Source of the DNA: an uncultured Ruminococcus sp. | GTDB lineage: Bacteria; Bacillota; Clostridia; Oscillospirales; Acutalibacteraceae | DNA length: 64,000 nt | Direction of reading: 5' to 3' | Assembly (NCBI GenBank): GCA_902776185.1 | Contig: CACYPH010000002.1 | Location: 1-64,000, forward strand | Part shown: positions 25,835 to 34,309 of the stretch, piece after piece | Layout: every line of letters starts with the position of its first letter | Numbering within the stretch: position 1 is the first letter of the stretch | Program-made: the position numbers and the translations under genes | The notes under the pieces: generated by a model | Told to the model about the DNA's origin: nothing | Databases searched by the model: none | Seen by the model: only the letters and a program-made list of their open reading frames with translations

Positions 25835-27223
25835 ATGCTGTCTGAGAAGCTGAAAGATTACGCGAACAGCGGCGTCTATCCGTTTCATATGCCGGGGCAT
25901 AAACGAACGGCAGAAAGCGGTCTTCCGTATGACATCGACATCACCGAGATCGACGGTTTTGATAATCTGCACGAGCCGCAGGGATGCCTTGCACAATTGC
26001 AGGAGAACGCGGCTGAGCTGTTTTGCTCCCGCTATGCGTTCGCGCTGGTGAACGGCTCGACCGTGGGGATCTTGGCGGCTGTGCGCGCGATGGCGAAAGA
26101 GGGCGGCCGCGTGCTGATCGCGCGCAACTGTCACATGGCAGTTTATCACGCTGTCGAGTTGTGCCGCTTGGATGCTGAATACCTTCTCCCCGAAACCGTA
26201 GACGGGCTCGGCATATTTGCATCCGTATCCCCGGAAGCGATTGAACAACGGCTAAAGGCGAATCCCGAAATCTCGCTCGTCGTCATCACTTCTCCCACCT
26301 ATGAGGGCGTTGTATCGGACGTCAAGCGTATCTCCGAGATCTGTCATCGATACGGCGCAAAGCTTTTTGTGGACGAGGCGCACGGGGCACATTTCCCATT
26401 TTCGGACAGATTCCCGCAGAGCGCCATACAATGCGGCGCTGACGCGGCAGTCGTCAGCCTGCACAAGACGCTGCCCGCGATGACCCAAACAGCATTATTG
26501 CTGGCCAATAGCAATGATCTCGCCGGGGAGCTGAAACGTCAATTATCCGTTTTCGAAACGAGCAGTCCGTCATACGTACTGCTGGCGTCCATCGACCGCT
26601 GTCTTGATTTTTTAAGGCACAGCCGCGATACTTTTGACGCATATACAAAAAGACTGACAAAGTTATATGAAGCCGCGGGATCATTACGGCATTTGACGGT
26701 TTCGTATGACAGGCTCGCGGCGTGTGAGAATGTATTTGACGTTGATATCGGGAAGCTGTGCATTTTCTGTAACGGCTCCATGAGCGGCAAAGCGCTCATG
26801 GAGATACTGCGGTCTGACTATCAGATCGAGCTTGAGATGGCGCTCGGTGACTATGCGCTTGCGATGACGTCCGTATGCGACACGGACGAGGGATTCGATC
26901 GCCTGCTGAATGCACTAAAGGAGATCGACAACAGATGTGACGATGCGGATCATTCGTCAAACAATATCCCCTATTCCCTGCCCCAAAGACGATTTACGAT
27001 TGGCGAAGCGGTGAACGCAGACGGTGAAATGATCGATATCTCCAATGCCGAGGGCAAGACGTCGCGCGATTATGTGCGCGTCTATCCGCCGGGCATCCCG
27101 ATGATTGTTCCGGGCGAGGTGATCGACCGCGACGTACTGTCACAGCTCAGAGCATTAGAAGCATCGGGCAACGAAATCCTCACCGACAGTTCTGCCTTTC
27201 CGTTAATTTCAATAATCGGTTGA
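25835..27223 (+). CDS. Orn/Lys/Arg decarboxylase-family PLP enzyme
   Basis: The 462-residue enzyme is of the short Gram-positive type. It starts with YPFHMPGHKR, has the PLP-binding DEAHGAHF segment and the Schiff-base Lys in SLHKTLPAMTQTALLL (about 213), and has a shortened C-terminal domain with VYPPGIPMIVPGE. Family members decarboxylate arginine, lysine or ornithine to the polyamine precursor; YaaO-like members of this size are usually called lysine or arginine decarboxylases, but the substrate is not readable here. Its ribosome site AAGGAG lies in the right inverted repeat of the upstream element. Confidence 0.85.
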   Translation: MLSEKLKDYANSGVYPFHMPGHKRTAESGLPYDIDITEIDGFDNLHEPQGCLAQLQENAAELFCSRYAFALVNGSTVGILAAVRAMAKEGGRVLIARNCHMAVYHAVELCRLDAEYLLPETVDGLGIFASVSPEAIEQRLKANPEISLVVITSPTYEGVVSDVKRISEICHRYGAKLFVDEAHGAHFPFSDRFPQSAIQCGADAAVVSLHKTLPAMTQTALLLANSNDLAGELKRQLSVFETSSPSYVLLASIDRCLDFLRHSRDTFDAYTKRLTKLYEAAGSLRHLTVSYDRLAACENVFDVDIGKLCIFCNGSMSGKALMEILRSDYQIELEMALGDYALAMTSVCDTDEGFDRLLNALKEIDNRCDDADHSSNNIPYSLPQRRFTIGEAVNADGEMIDISNAEGKTSRDYVRVYPPGIPMIVPGEVIDRDVLSQLRALEASGNEILTDSSAFPLISIIG

Positions 27224-27248
27224 CAAAGCACTCACTGCGTGTTAAGAT
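27220..27248 (+). promoter_or_regulatory. Promoter of scfA
   Basis: TTGACA (27220-27225) overlaps the stop codon of the decarboxylase gene. TAAGAT (27243-27248) follows after a 17-base spacer, 30 bases before the scfA ATG. Confidence 0.8.
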
Positions 27249-27278
27249 ATATCTATATAAATCAAGGAGTTGACAATT

Positions 27279-27431
27279 ATGAAAAGAATCAAGACCATAG
27301 AGACTCGAGACCTGAAAAAGAGCGTTAAGACCGGCGGCTGCGGCGAATGCCAGACTTCCTGCCAGTCTGCTTGCAAAACCTCCTGCGGCGTTGCTAACCA
27401 GCAGTGCGAGAAGTGTCTCAGCGAGAAGTAA
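27279..27431 (+). CDS. scfA: SCIFF ribosomally made peptide precursor
   Basis: This 50-residue peptide has the SCIFF pattern: a basic leader ending SVKTGG and a Cys-rich core starting CGECQTSCQSACKTSC. It is the substrate of the adjacent radical SAM maturase ScfB, which makes thioether (sulfur-to-carbon) crosslinks; its function is unknown although it is nearly universal in Clostridia. Cysteines are at 21, 24, 28, 32, 36, 43 and 46. That is seven rather than the usual six, because the C-terminal tail is extended (QQCEKCLSEK). The ATG follows CAAGGAG. Confidence 0.95.
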   Translation: MKRIKTIETRDLKKSVKTGGCGECQTSCQSACKTSCGVANQQCEKCLSEK

Positions 27432-27454
27432 TTCATTTTACGTCTGAACACAAT

Positions 27455-27504
27455 AAGGAACTTTCAGCCGTTATACCGCAAAGGTCTGACGGCTTTCCTT
27501 TTGC
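27455..27504 (+). terminator. Leaky hairpin between scfA and scfB
   Basis: AAGGAA...AGCCGT (27455-27471) pairs with ACGGCTTTCCTT (27489-27500), followed by TTTGC. A stem with a short T-run between the peptide and maturase genes fits partial termination, giving more peptide message than maturase message. Confidence 0.55.
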
Positions 27505-27528
27505 AATTATTTCTATCCGGAGGGGTTT

Positions 27529-28908
27529 ATGATACATTGTTACAAGCTCAACGGCTACAACATCGTTCTCGATGTTTTCAGCGGCAGCGTCCATGTTGTG
27601 GACGATCTCGCCTATGATATCATCGGGATGTACGAGGATACGGATACGGACGGCATCATCGCGAAAATGCTCGAAAAGTATGCCGCAGACAGCGACGTCG
27701 ATGAAGCGGAGATCCGCGACTGCATCGACGATATCGAGGAGCTGAAAAATGAGGGCAGGCTTTTTACCGACGACGAATATGCCGACCTTGCCTTTGACTT
27801 CAAGGCGCGCAATACCGTCGTCAAAGCGCTGTGCCTGCACGTTGCACACACCTGTAACCTCAACTGTGAATACTGCTTTGCCAGCCAGGGTAAGTACCAC
27901 GGCGACAGAGCGCTGATGAGCTTTGAGGTCGCAAAACAGGCGATCGACTTTTTGGTCGAAAACTCCGGCTCGCGCAAAAATCTCGAGATCGATTTCTTCG
28001 GCGGAGAGCCCTTGATGAACTTTGAGGTCGTCAAAGAGATCACCGCCTATTGCAGAAGCATCGAAAAAGAGAAAGGTAAAAACTTCCGCTTCACCCTCAC
28101 CACCAACGGCGTGCTGCTCGACGATGAGGTCATCGATTTTGCAAATAAAGAGTGCCATAATGTCGTGCTCAGCCTTGACGGTCGAAAAGAGGTGCATGAT
28201 CGCCTGAGAAAAACCGTGAACGGCAAGGGCAGCTATGACACGATCGTGCCGAAGTTCCAGCACTTTGTCGAACGGCGCGGCAACAAAAGCTACTACATTC
28301 GCGGTACCTTCACGCACAACAATACCGATTTCACCGAGGATATCTTCCATATGGCTGACCTCGGCTTTACGGAACTTTCGATGGAACCGGTCGTATGTCC
28401 TCCCGACGATCCGTATGCGCTGACCTATGACGATCTGCCCGTATTGTTCGAACAGTATGAGATACTCGCGAAAGACATGCTCAGAAGAGAAAAAGAGGGC
28501 AAGCCCATCACCTTTTATCACTACATGCTCGACCTGAATTCCGGCCCGTGCATCTACAAGCGCATCTCCGGATGCGGCTCAGGGACGGAATACATGGCTG
28601 TCACCCCGTGGGGCGATCTCTATCCGTGTCACCAGTTCGTCGGCAACCCCGACTATCTGCTCGGGAATGTGTATGACGGCGTCACCAATCCCGCTGTGCA
28701 GGATGAATTCAAGCTGTGCAACGCCTATGCCCGCCCAGACTGTAAGGATTGCTGGGCAAAGCTGTATTGCTCGGGCGGGTGCGCTGCGAACGCCTACCAT
28801 GCGACCGGCTCTGTTACCGGTACGTACCAATACGGCTGTGAGCTGTTCAAAAAGCGCATCGAATGCGCCATCATGATGAAAGTGGCTCAGGCTGAGAACG
28901 CCGAATGA
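27529..28908 (+). CDS. scfB: Radical SAM SCIFF maturase ScfB (thioether-forming)
   Basis: The 459-residue enzyme has an N-terminal RiPP-recognition (PqqD-like) region (about 1-90). A radical SAM core follows with CNLNCEYC, its Cys at 109, 113 and 116 binding the SAM-coordinated [4Fe-4S] cluster. The C-terminal SPASM domain binds auxiliary clusters: CGSGTEYMAVTPWGDLYPC, CKDCWAKLYCSGGC and a final C before the end. It crosslinks Cys thiols of the SCIFF peptide to alpha carbons. It is encoded 97 bases after scfA; the ATG at 27529 follows GGAGG. Confidence 0.95.
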   Translation: MIHCYKLNGYNIVLDVFSGSVHVVDDLAYDIIGMYEDTDTDGIIAKMLEKYAADSDVDEAEIRDCIDDIEELKNEGRLFTDDEYADLAFDFKARNTVVKALCLHVAHTCNLNCEYCFASQGKYHGDRALMSFEVAKQAIDFLVENSGSRKNLEIDFFGGEPLMNFEVVKEITAYCRSIEKEKGKNFRFTLTTNGVLLDDEVIDFANKECHNVVLSLDGRKEVHDRLRKTVNGKGSYDTIVPKFQHFVERRGNKSYYIRGTFTHNNTDFTEDIFHMADLGFTELSMEPVVCPPDDPYALTYDDLPVLFEQYEILAKDMLRREKEGKPITFYHYMLDLNSGPCIYKRISGCGSGTEYMAVTPWGDLYPCHQFVGNPDYLLGNVYDGVTNPAVQDEFKLCNAYARPDCKDCWAKLYCSGGCAANAYHATGSVTGTYQYGCELFKKRIECAIMMKVAQAENAE

Positions 28909-28942
28909 CCGATAACAGCCCAAACAATTGATTAAATTTCCG

Positions 28943-28973
28943 ATCCCGCGACAGACTGTCGCGGGATTTTTTG
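28943..28973 (+). terminator. Intrinsic terminator of the scf operon
   Basis: The 11-bp stem ATCCCGCGACA/TGTCGCGGGAT is followed by TTTTT, 35 bases after scfB. Confidence 0.92.
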
Positions 28974-29157
28974 CGTTTTTTTGAAATTTTTTTGAAAAAA
29001 GTCGATTTGTCCTGTTTTTTGTCCTCTTTCTGTCCTTATCGGTCTGTTATACTGTAGCCACAGTCAAAGAGAAAAGCCGAGTATCTGCGAAGAGCAACGA
29101 GGCTGGACAGAAAAAATAAAATCCAAATAAAACACGGACTGACAGGAGGAAAAGAAA

Positions 29158-29880
29158 ATGAAAAGAGCAAACAATCACTACATCAGAACAACCGAGAGAG
29201 CTAGAGCGATCACCGCAAAAAAGAAAGCGACCGCGAAAAAGCACAGACTGATCGTCGGCGTCGCGGCGCTGTCGCTGGTACTGATCGCGGCAGCCAGCGC
29301 TGTCATCGTCGGATTTGCCAACAACAAAGCAATGCCTGTTGCTGATAACAACATCACCAAAACCGTCAGCACCTCAGCTGCCGCCGCTCCCGCTCAGCAG
29401 GAAAATGCAACCGGCGCGATCGCTCAGACAATCGAATCTGCTCAGGATGACAGCGATTCTTACAACTACAACAACGAGTATGCTTACACTCAGGCATACG
29501 ATGATTCCGATGATGATCAGACTGCCGCTCCTGCGGAGAACAACGATGCGGATTCTCAGGATAAGATCGAAATCGTCAACGGCGAGCGCATTTACATCGA
29601 CACCAAGCGTACCGCTCCCGAGGAAACCGGTATTGAAGCTCACTACTATGCCTACGGCAAAACCTCTTACGGCTTCGACTGGAACTACGATACCGATAAC
29701 AGCAACTTTGTCATCAGATGCGACTACAACTTTGACCAGCAGCAGTATGACTTCAGCTTCTACGGCGTGACCCCCGGTACCGCTCACGTCACCCTCTACT
29801 ACAACATTTCCGACAAGGTACAGGCCCCCGTACAGCTGACCGTAAACGTTGACGACGGACTCAATGTATCGATCGCATAA
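29158..29880 (+). CDS. Membrane-anchored surface protein of unknown function
   Basis: The 240-residue protein has a basic N-terminus (about 1-32, rich in Lys, Arg and Thr) and one TM segment (about 34-55). A low-complexity Ala/Gln/Asp/Tyr linker follows (about 65-145), then a C-terminal beta-sandwich-like domain (about 150-240, with YYNISDKVQAPVQLTVNVDD) that resembles a bacterial Ig-like fold. I do not recognise a family. It stands alone, with an SD of AGGAGG and its own terminator, just ahead of the tRNA-Ala island. Confidence 0.6.
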   Translation: MKRANNHYIRTTERARAITAKKKATAKKHRLIVGVAALSLVLIAAASAVIVGFANNKAMPVADNNITKTVSTSAAAAPAQQENATGAIAQTIESAQDDSDSYNYNNEYAYTQAYDDSDDDQTAAPAENNDADSQDKIEIVNGERIYIDTKRTAPEETGIEAHYYAYGKTSYGFDWNYDTDNSNFVIRCDYNFDQQQYDFSFYGVTPGTAHVTLYYNISDKVQAPVQLTVNVDDGLNVSIA

Positions 29881-29888
29881 AACAGTTT

Positions 29889-29924
29889 TTCAGCCGCAGT
29901 GTTGCGCTGCGGCTGAATTTTTTT
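29889..29924 (+). terminator. Intrinsic terminator
   Basis: The 11-bp stem TTCAGCCGCAG/CTGCGGCTGAA is followed by seven Ts, directly after the stop at 29880. Confidence 0.92.
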
Positions 29925-29934
29925 GCTTTAGCTA

Positions 29935-29963
29935 TTTACAAATCGAAAAAAGTGTAGTATAAT
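29935..29963 (+). promoter_or_regulatory. Promoter of the host tRNA-Ala gene
   Basis: TTTACA (29935-29940) and a perfect TATAAT (29958-29963) are separated by 17 bases, 13 bases before the tRNA 5' half. Because the tRNA is split by element A, this promoter now reads through the half-gene and the element end into the intact tRNA at 30121. Confidence 0.85.
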
Positions 29964-29976
29964 TCAATAGCGATGT

Positions 29977-29998
29977 GGGGGTATAGCTCAGTTGGTAG
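29977..29998 (+). other. 5' half of the disrupted host tRNA-Ala
   Basis: These 22 bases equal the first 22 of the intact tRNA at 30121, through the D-loop to GGTAG. They then change abruptly to element sequence. The matching 3' halves are at 50380-50435 and 58258-58313. Confidence 0.92.
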
Positions 29999-30023
29999 CC
30001 CAACACACAGGCTTACGCACCCC
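29999..30023 (+). repeat. Element A left end, attP half-arm
   Basis: CCC-AACACACA-GGCTTACGCACCCC joins directly to the tRNA 5' half. The inverse of the outer 14 bases forms the start of the right arm at 50355. The remaining 97 bases up to the intact tRNA contain two small hairpins (GGGTTGAT/ATCAACCC; GTCGGCG/CGCCGAC) and no gene. Confidence 0.85.
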
Positions 30024-30120
30024 ATAGCAAAATTTTCGTCGGCGACATCGTTGCCGATCCCGCCGACTGGGTTGATAAAGATCAACCCGTCCGGCATCTA
30101 CAATTTCATACATTTGACAC

Positions 30121-30196
30121 GGGGGTATAGCTCAGTTGGTAGAGCGCTTGGTTCGCATTCAAGAGGTCAGCGGTTCGAATCCGCTTATCTCCACCA
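30121..30196 (+). tRNA. tRNA-Ala(CGC), intact, carried just inside element A
   Basis: This 76-base cloverleaf has acceptor GGGGGTA with TATCTCC, giving the G3-U70 alanine identity pair. The D-stem is GCTC/GAGC. The anticodon stem CTTGG/TCAAG has loop TTCGCAT, so the anticodon is CGC. The T-arm is AGCGG/CCGCT and CCA is encoded. It restores the tRNA function broken at 29998 and re-creates the integration site, as the AG target recurs at 30141-30142. Confidence 0.95.
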
Positions 30197-30199
30197 GAA

Positions 30200-30240
30200 A
30201 AATAACCGCTTGTTCATAACGAACAAGCGGTTATTTTTTG
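30200..30240. terminator. Terminator after tRNA-Ala
   Basis: AATAACCGCTTGTTC and its complement form a 15-bp stem followed by TTTT. It ends the tRNA transcript and can also end the convergent recombinase transcript. Confidence 0.9.
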
Positions 30241-30244
30241 CTTA

Positions 30245-31861
30245 TTATGCGGTTATCGGATAGCTCTCTGTTTCCTCCATACCGAGGAAGAACTGGCGGA
30301 TATTCATATTCAGCTCGATGTTCAGGTCATAGTTGCGGTAAACGTCAACGCGTTTGATCATCGAATTGACAATCATCTTTTTCGCCTCAATGGATGCGCT
30401 GTCATACAGGCTCGACCATGAGATGATCTCATCATACTGCGTATTCAGGTCTTTGATGAGATTCTCGGAAGATTCTACCTCACGCTGCGCTTCATCACAG
30501 CGTTCCTTCAAGCTCTGCACCCTTGCTTCGGATTCCTCGACCAATCCGGCGAGCATTGTCTGAGAAAAGGCGCTCTCACCCTGAATGGACTTTACGACCT
30601 CTGCGCGGAGCTTATTCAGCTTTTCGATCTCCTTGGCGTATTCGGACTGATGGCGCTTGAGATTCGTCTTTCTGATCGTCAGCTCCTCTTTGTACCTTGA
30701 GCTGATAACAGCGCTCTTGGGAACGCCCTTGATACGCTCAAAAACCTCTTTCACGACGCTCTCGACGATACTGTCGAGTTTCTTTTGCATATAGATCGAC
30801 TGACCGTCGCAAACGGTCGCTTTCCTCGTCTTGCCGTAGCAAACATAGCGAACGCGGGGCTTCTTGACAAGGGTTCCGTCCTTCTTCGTATAATACTTGC
30901 AGGCGGTGGAGAGGTGGAGCCTTGAGCCGCAGTGACCGCAAAAGACATTGCCCGACAACAGCGCATTGCCCTTCATATTCATCGGCACACGCGGTTTGTT
31001 GTTCATGACCTTTGCCCTTTGGCTTGCGATCTCCTGCGCCCTGTCGAATTGCTCCTGCGAAATGATCTGCAATTCAGGGATAAACGGGGAACGGCTGTCG
31101 CCGCTTCTGAGATACCCGGTGTAGGTCGGATTGTGGATGACATTACGGATGGTGTTGTACGACCATCGGTTTCCCGTGGGGTTGACGTAGCCGCCGTTGT
31201 TCAGGTAATTAGCAAGCCTTTGGATGCCTATACCTTCTTTGGTGTATTTATCAAAGATCAGGCGGACAATAGCGGCGTCGTTATCATTAACCTTTAGATC
31301 ATACAGTTCATGCTTGCGTTTGTTCATACGACCGCTCTTGACCAGCATATAACCGAGAGCAGGGGAACCGCCTTTGTAGTGTCCTTCCTCTACCATCTGA
31401 CCGAGGCTGGTGCGTGTACGGATAGAGGTCTTTTCGCTTTCGCCGTCAGCCTGCCAAAATCGGATATAGTTGAGCAGTTTGTCGATGTGATTATCAAAGC
31501 GCTGTTCGCCCTCCTGCGTGCTCCATACCTGAATACCGTTTTTGACGAACCATTCTACAACAAACGGCGTTTCGTCTGCGATACGTCCGATTCGGTCAAA
31601 CATAAATACAAGCAGGATATCGAACTTGCCCTTGCGGGCAAGCTCTTTGATCGCCTGTATTTTGTCACGGTTTTCGGCGCGGATTTTGTGTCCCGATACG
31701 CCGTCCTCCTGTTCTTCATGCACAATCTGCCAGCCCATTTTATCCGCAAAGCGGTGACAGGCTTTGCGCTGCATCGGAATATCTGCTTCGTGATTGGTGT
31801 CATAGTCTACCTGCTTGTCTGTCGATACACGGTACAGGCAACATACACGATTCTTTTCCAT
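30245..31861 (-). CDS. Large serine recombinase (element A integrase)
   Basis: This 538-residue recombinase has an N-terminal resolvase catalytic domain (about 1-150) with the nucleophile Ser13 in YRVSTDKQ and the Arg-rich FMFDRIGRIADE segment. A recombinase domain follows (about 165-290), then a zinc ribbon (CGHCGSRLHL ... YVCYGKTRKATVC) and a coiled-coil motif (about 390-500). That is the standard large serine integrase layout. It lies immediately inside the left attachment site and is the only full-length recombinase of the island, so it very probably catalyses integration into the tRNA-Ala D-loop. Serine integrases rarely target tRNA genes. Its C-terminus matches the remnant at 51541-51705. 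Confidence 0.93.
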   Translation of the reverse strand: MEKNRVCCLYRVSTDKQVDYDTNHEADIPMQRKACHRFADKMGWQIVHEEQEDGVSGHKIRAENRDKIQAIKELARKGKFDILLVFMFDRIGRIADETPFVVEWFVKNGIQVWSTQEGEQRFDNHIDKLLNYIRFWQADGESEKTSIRTRTSLGQMVEEGHYKGGSPALGYMLVKSGRMNKRKHELYDLKVNDNDAAIVRLIFDKYTKEGIGIQRLANYLNNGGYVNPTGNRWSYNTIRNVIHNPTYTGYLRSGDSRSPFIPELQIISQEQFDRAQEIASQRAKVMNNKPRVPMNMKGNALLSGNVFCGHCGSRLHLSTACKYYTKKDGTLVKKPRVRYVCYGKTRKATVCDGQSIYMQKKLDSIVESVVKEVFERIKGVPKSAVISSRYKEELTIRKTNLKRHQSEYAKEIEKLNKLRAEVVKSIQGESAFSQTMLAGLVEESEARVQSLKERCDEAQREVESSENLIKDLNTQYDEIISWSSLYDSASIEAKKMIVNSMIKRVDVYRNYDLNIELNMNIRQFFLGMEETESYPITA

Positions 31862-32067
31862 TACGACGCCTCCTTGTCTGATGATGAAATTGTATCATCA
31901 TTCGGGGGATCGGGACAAATGTGTGAAGTGTCGGAGCAAGTGAGCAGGATATCCCTGAGCTGAGTGAACAGCTCAGGGTTGGGATCCTTTGCAAAAGAGA
32001 TGCTGATTCGATGTCCTCCGATCGAGCGGTATTGCTTCGTATGGTCGTTCATATCAAGATCCTTCAT
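31861..32067 (-). CDS. Small protein of the recombinase operon
   Basis: The 68-residue protein is short and polar, with an RSIGGHRISISFAKDPNPELFTQLRDIL core and an acidic tail. It overlaps the recombinase start (TAATG) and the ParB stop, so all are co-translated. The position next to the integrase raises the possibility of a recombination directionality factor, but the fold and function are not recognisable. The ATG at 32067 follows GGAGGTGA. Confidence 0.65.
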   Translation of the reverse strand: MKDLDMNDHTKQYRSIGGHRISISFAKDPNPELFTQLRDILLTCSDTSHICPDPPNDDTISSSDKEAS

Positions 32068-32927
32068 CGTGCGTCACCTCCCCTGCTGCGGTTATGCTGC
32101 CGCCTATAATCTTTCGCTACAAGGTTTAGGATATATCGCTGGATATCTCCGACTGAATAGCTGTCCGGAAAATACTTGCGAAGATCATCGTACTTGAAGC
32201 TCACCTTTTCCTTTTGATTCGGCTTTTCTTCCGACATTACCGCCGCTAACCCCTCACGGGTTAGGACGCAGTTGTTGAAGGATTTGTGGAGACGGAATGC
32301 CTGTGAGTAGGACGGTGTGCAATCCTCACGGTCGATGATCTCGAACAAATCCTGCTGTATCTCCGAAGGAAGGTAAGATAGCTCCACGCCGACGGAGAAA
32401 GCGATCTTGCCCTCGTCCATCAGGTCGAGGAGTTCGGGGATGAGGTAGGTCAAGCGGATATAGCGCTGAACGGTTTTATAGCTCTCTCCCGACTCCACGC
32501 CGATAACCGCAGTAGCGCGGTTCTTGTCGAACTTCGGGACAATTTGTCCCGAAGTTAAATCGGTTCGTCTGCCCTGATGTTTGAGAGCCTCGGCTTTCAT
32601 CTTATAGGCAAACGCTTTTTCCGAGGGCAGGATATGCTCACGGTGGAGGTTGCTGTCCACCAGCATGATCGCCGCTTCATCACGGCTGACGGGACGAATA
32701 AAAGCAGGGACTTCGCTAAGCCCTGCCTTCTGTGCCGCACGGAAACGGCGGTGTCCCGAGATGATCTCATATTGGTCTGTTGTTCCCTCTAAAGGTCGGA
32801 CAATCAACGGCGACATAATGCCATGCTCCTGAACACTCTCGATCAGGTTGTTCATCTCGTTGTTGTCGAGCACCTTGTAGGGATGGTCTTTGAATGGGTG
32901 TAATTGGTTGATTGATATATTTGTCAT
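32064..32927 (-). CDS. ParB/Spo0J-family DNA-binding protein
   Basis: The 287-residue protein has a ParB N-terminal nuclease/CTPase-like domain (about 1-100) with GHRRFRAAQKAGLSEVP and the SNLHREHILPSEKAFAYKMK segment, followed by a helix-turn-helix region (about 110-200). There is no ParA in the operon. Lone ParB-like proteins are common in Clostridial integrative elements, where they may regulate transfer or replication genes. It overlaps the relaxase by ATGA and the next small gene by four bases. Confidence 0.85.
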   Translation of the reverse strand: MTNISINQLHPFKDHPYKVLDNNEMNNLIESVQEHGIMSPLIVRPLEGTTDQYEIISGHRRFRAAQKAGLSEVPAFIRPVSRDEAAIMLVDSNLHREHILPSEKAFAYKMKAEALKHQGRRTDLTSGQIVPKFDKNRATAVIGVESGESYKTVQRYIRLTYLIPELLDLMDEGKIAFSVGVELSYLPSEIQQDLFEIIDREDCTPSYSQAFRLHKSFNNCVLTREGLAAVMSEEKPNQKEKVSFKYDDLRKYFPDSYSVGDIQRYILNLVAKDYRRQHNRSRGGDAR

Positions 32928-34309
32928 CGTTCATAACTCCTTGTATGATTTTTTTGTTTGGTATCTAAGCCGTAGGCTTTATTGCGTGCCTGCGTTTCGA
33001 TACGGATGTTTTCTTTGATTTTTGGATTGTCCTCAATGATCGTGAGGGCAATCCGCTTTTCTTTGCGTAGCTGTTTCAACAGAGTCGTGCAGTCATCTCG
33101 GCGGGACATTAACTCCGTTCTCCTGTCGTCGTCATCACAGCGCCGCAGCTTGTTGTATATTTTCTGTCGCACGTCAGTGACCTCTTTGATGGATGTGTCG
33201 GTTTCTTGTATAAAGCCGCCGACATCTTCTAAGGTGTTCAGCTTCTTATGGGATAGCAAGGTCACCTGAGAGGATATACGATCCAGGTGCCGCCACGCTT
33301 CTCTCATCTCGGGCGACAGCGGCTGTCGCCGGTGATACCTCGGCAGCTTGCCAAGCAGAAAGCAGTAGTGAAGATAAAGAGCGTATATTCCCGTATGCTT
33401 CTTTGCTTTTTGAAAGGTTCCTCGAAATACATATCGCCTCGGTTGGAAATACCGTTTTTCCTTTTGCTCGGCATAGTATTCTCGATTGCGCTGCCATGCG
33501 GATCGGTCAGACTTTTCGTAAATACGCCGTTGTATCTCTTGATTACCGTATTCCTCGCCCAACCGGATCATACGGACGCTCTTTTTGCTGTTCACGGAGC
33601 GAATCGTCCAGTAGGTGCGGTTTTCATTGAGATTCACGACATAGCCCTGATCGGACAAAATGCTTTTGAACTCCTTGAAGCTCATAGCATGATCAACAGC
33701 ATAGTCGATCGCTTGCCGCATGAGATTGAACTTGGTCGGTTCGCCGTTCTTCTCCGCAAAGTAAATGCTTCGGGGCGTTTTACCCTTCGGATTCTTGATG
33801 ACCGTCAAACGGTGTTCCGCACAAAGCTGATCGGACAGTGATCGGAACCGCCAATACACGCCCTCGTTGCAGTTGAACTTTTTTCCGTTCCACATATTCA
33901 CGGCGTTTACGACGAAGTGATTGTGTAGGGTTTGGGTGTCGAGGTGAGTCGCGACGAGTACCTGATACTCGTCACCCCACATCTTCTTTGCCAACTCCAC
34001 GCCGATCTGGTGACATTCCTCACGGCTGACCTCACCTGTCTTGAAGCTCTGGTAGGCATGGTAGGCGACGTTACCGCCTGTCTTGCCGAATCGTCGCTGA
34101 ACGGACAGCATCTCGTCAAAAGCTGTCTCCGCGTTACAGTTCACACCGGTCACAAAACAGGTTTCTTCATCGCTGACGGTTTTGGAACCCTGCTCGGCAT
34201 AATGCAGTACCTTTTGCAGATCGGTATAGACGGTCTTTTGGGGATTGGACGCATAGTCCAGCACGCGCGACAGGCTGTCCTTAATCACCCAGATCTTGGT
34301 TGTTCCCAC
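32924..34309 (-). CDS. MobA/VirD2-type relaxase
   Basis: The 461-residue protein has a relaxase domain at its N-terminus. A Tyr-containing VLDYASNPQKT segment (near residue 20) lies near the start, and the metal-binding three-His motif HLDTQTLHNHF lies near residues 122-131. A C-terminal helical region follows. It would nick the element at oriT and carry the strand through a helper conjugation system. The GTG at 34309 is preceded by AGGAGG and begins GTTKIWVIKDSL like relatives, so I prefer it to the ATG at 34339. Confidence 0.9.
   Translation of the reverse strand: MGTTKIWVIKDSLSRVLDYASNPQKTVYTDLQKVLHYAEQGSKTVSDEETCFVTGVNCNAETAFDEMLSVQRRFGKTGGNVAYHAYQSFKTGEVSREECHQIGVELAKKMWGDEYQVLVATHLDTQTLHNHFVVNAVNMWNGKKFNCNEGVYWRFRSLSDQLCAEHRLTVIKNPKGKTPRSIYFAEKNGEPTKFNLMRQAIDYAVDHAMSFKEFKSILSDQGYVVNLNENRTYWTIRSVNSKKSVRMIRLGEEYGNQEIQRRIYEKSDRSAWQRNREYYAEQKEKRYFQPRRYVFRGTFQKAKKHTGIYALYLHYCFLLGKLPRYHRRQPLSPEMREAWRHLDRISSQVTLLSHKKLNTLEDVGGFIQETDTSIKEVTDVRQKIYNKLRRCDDDDRRTELMSRRDDCTTLLKQLRKEKRIALTIIEDNPKIKENIRIETQARNKAYGLDTKQKNHTRSYER

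Noticed and set aside
27433..28521. Long minus-strand frame opposite scfB
   Set aside because: Antisense shadow of a strongly supported gene.
29973..30263. Plus-strand frame covering the tRNA-Ala (RGYSSVGRALGSHSRGQRF...)
   Set aside because: This is the well-known spurious frame produced by translating a tRNA gene; it spans the half tRNA and the intact tRNA and has no ribosome site.
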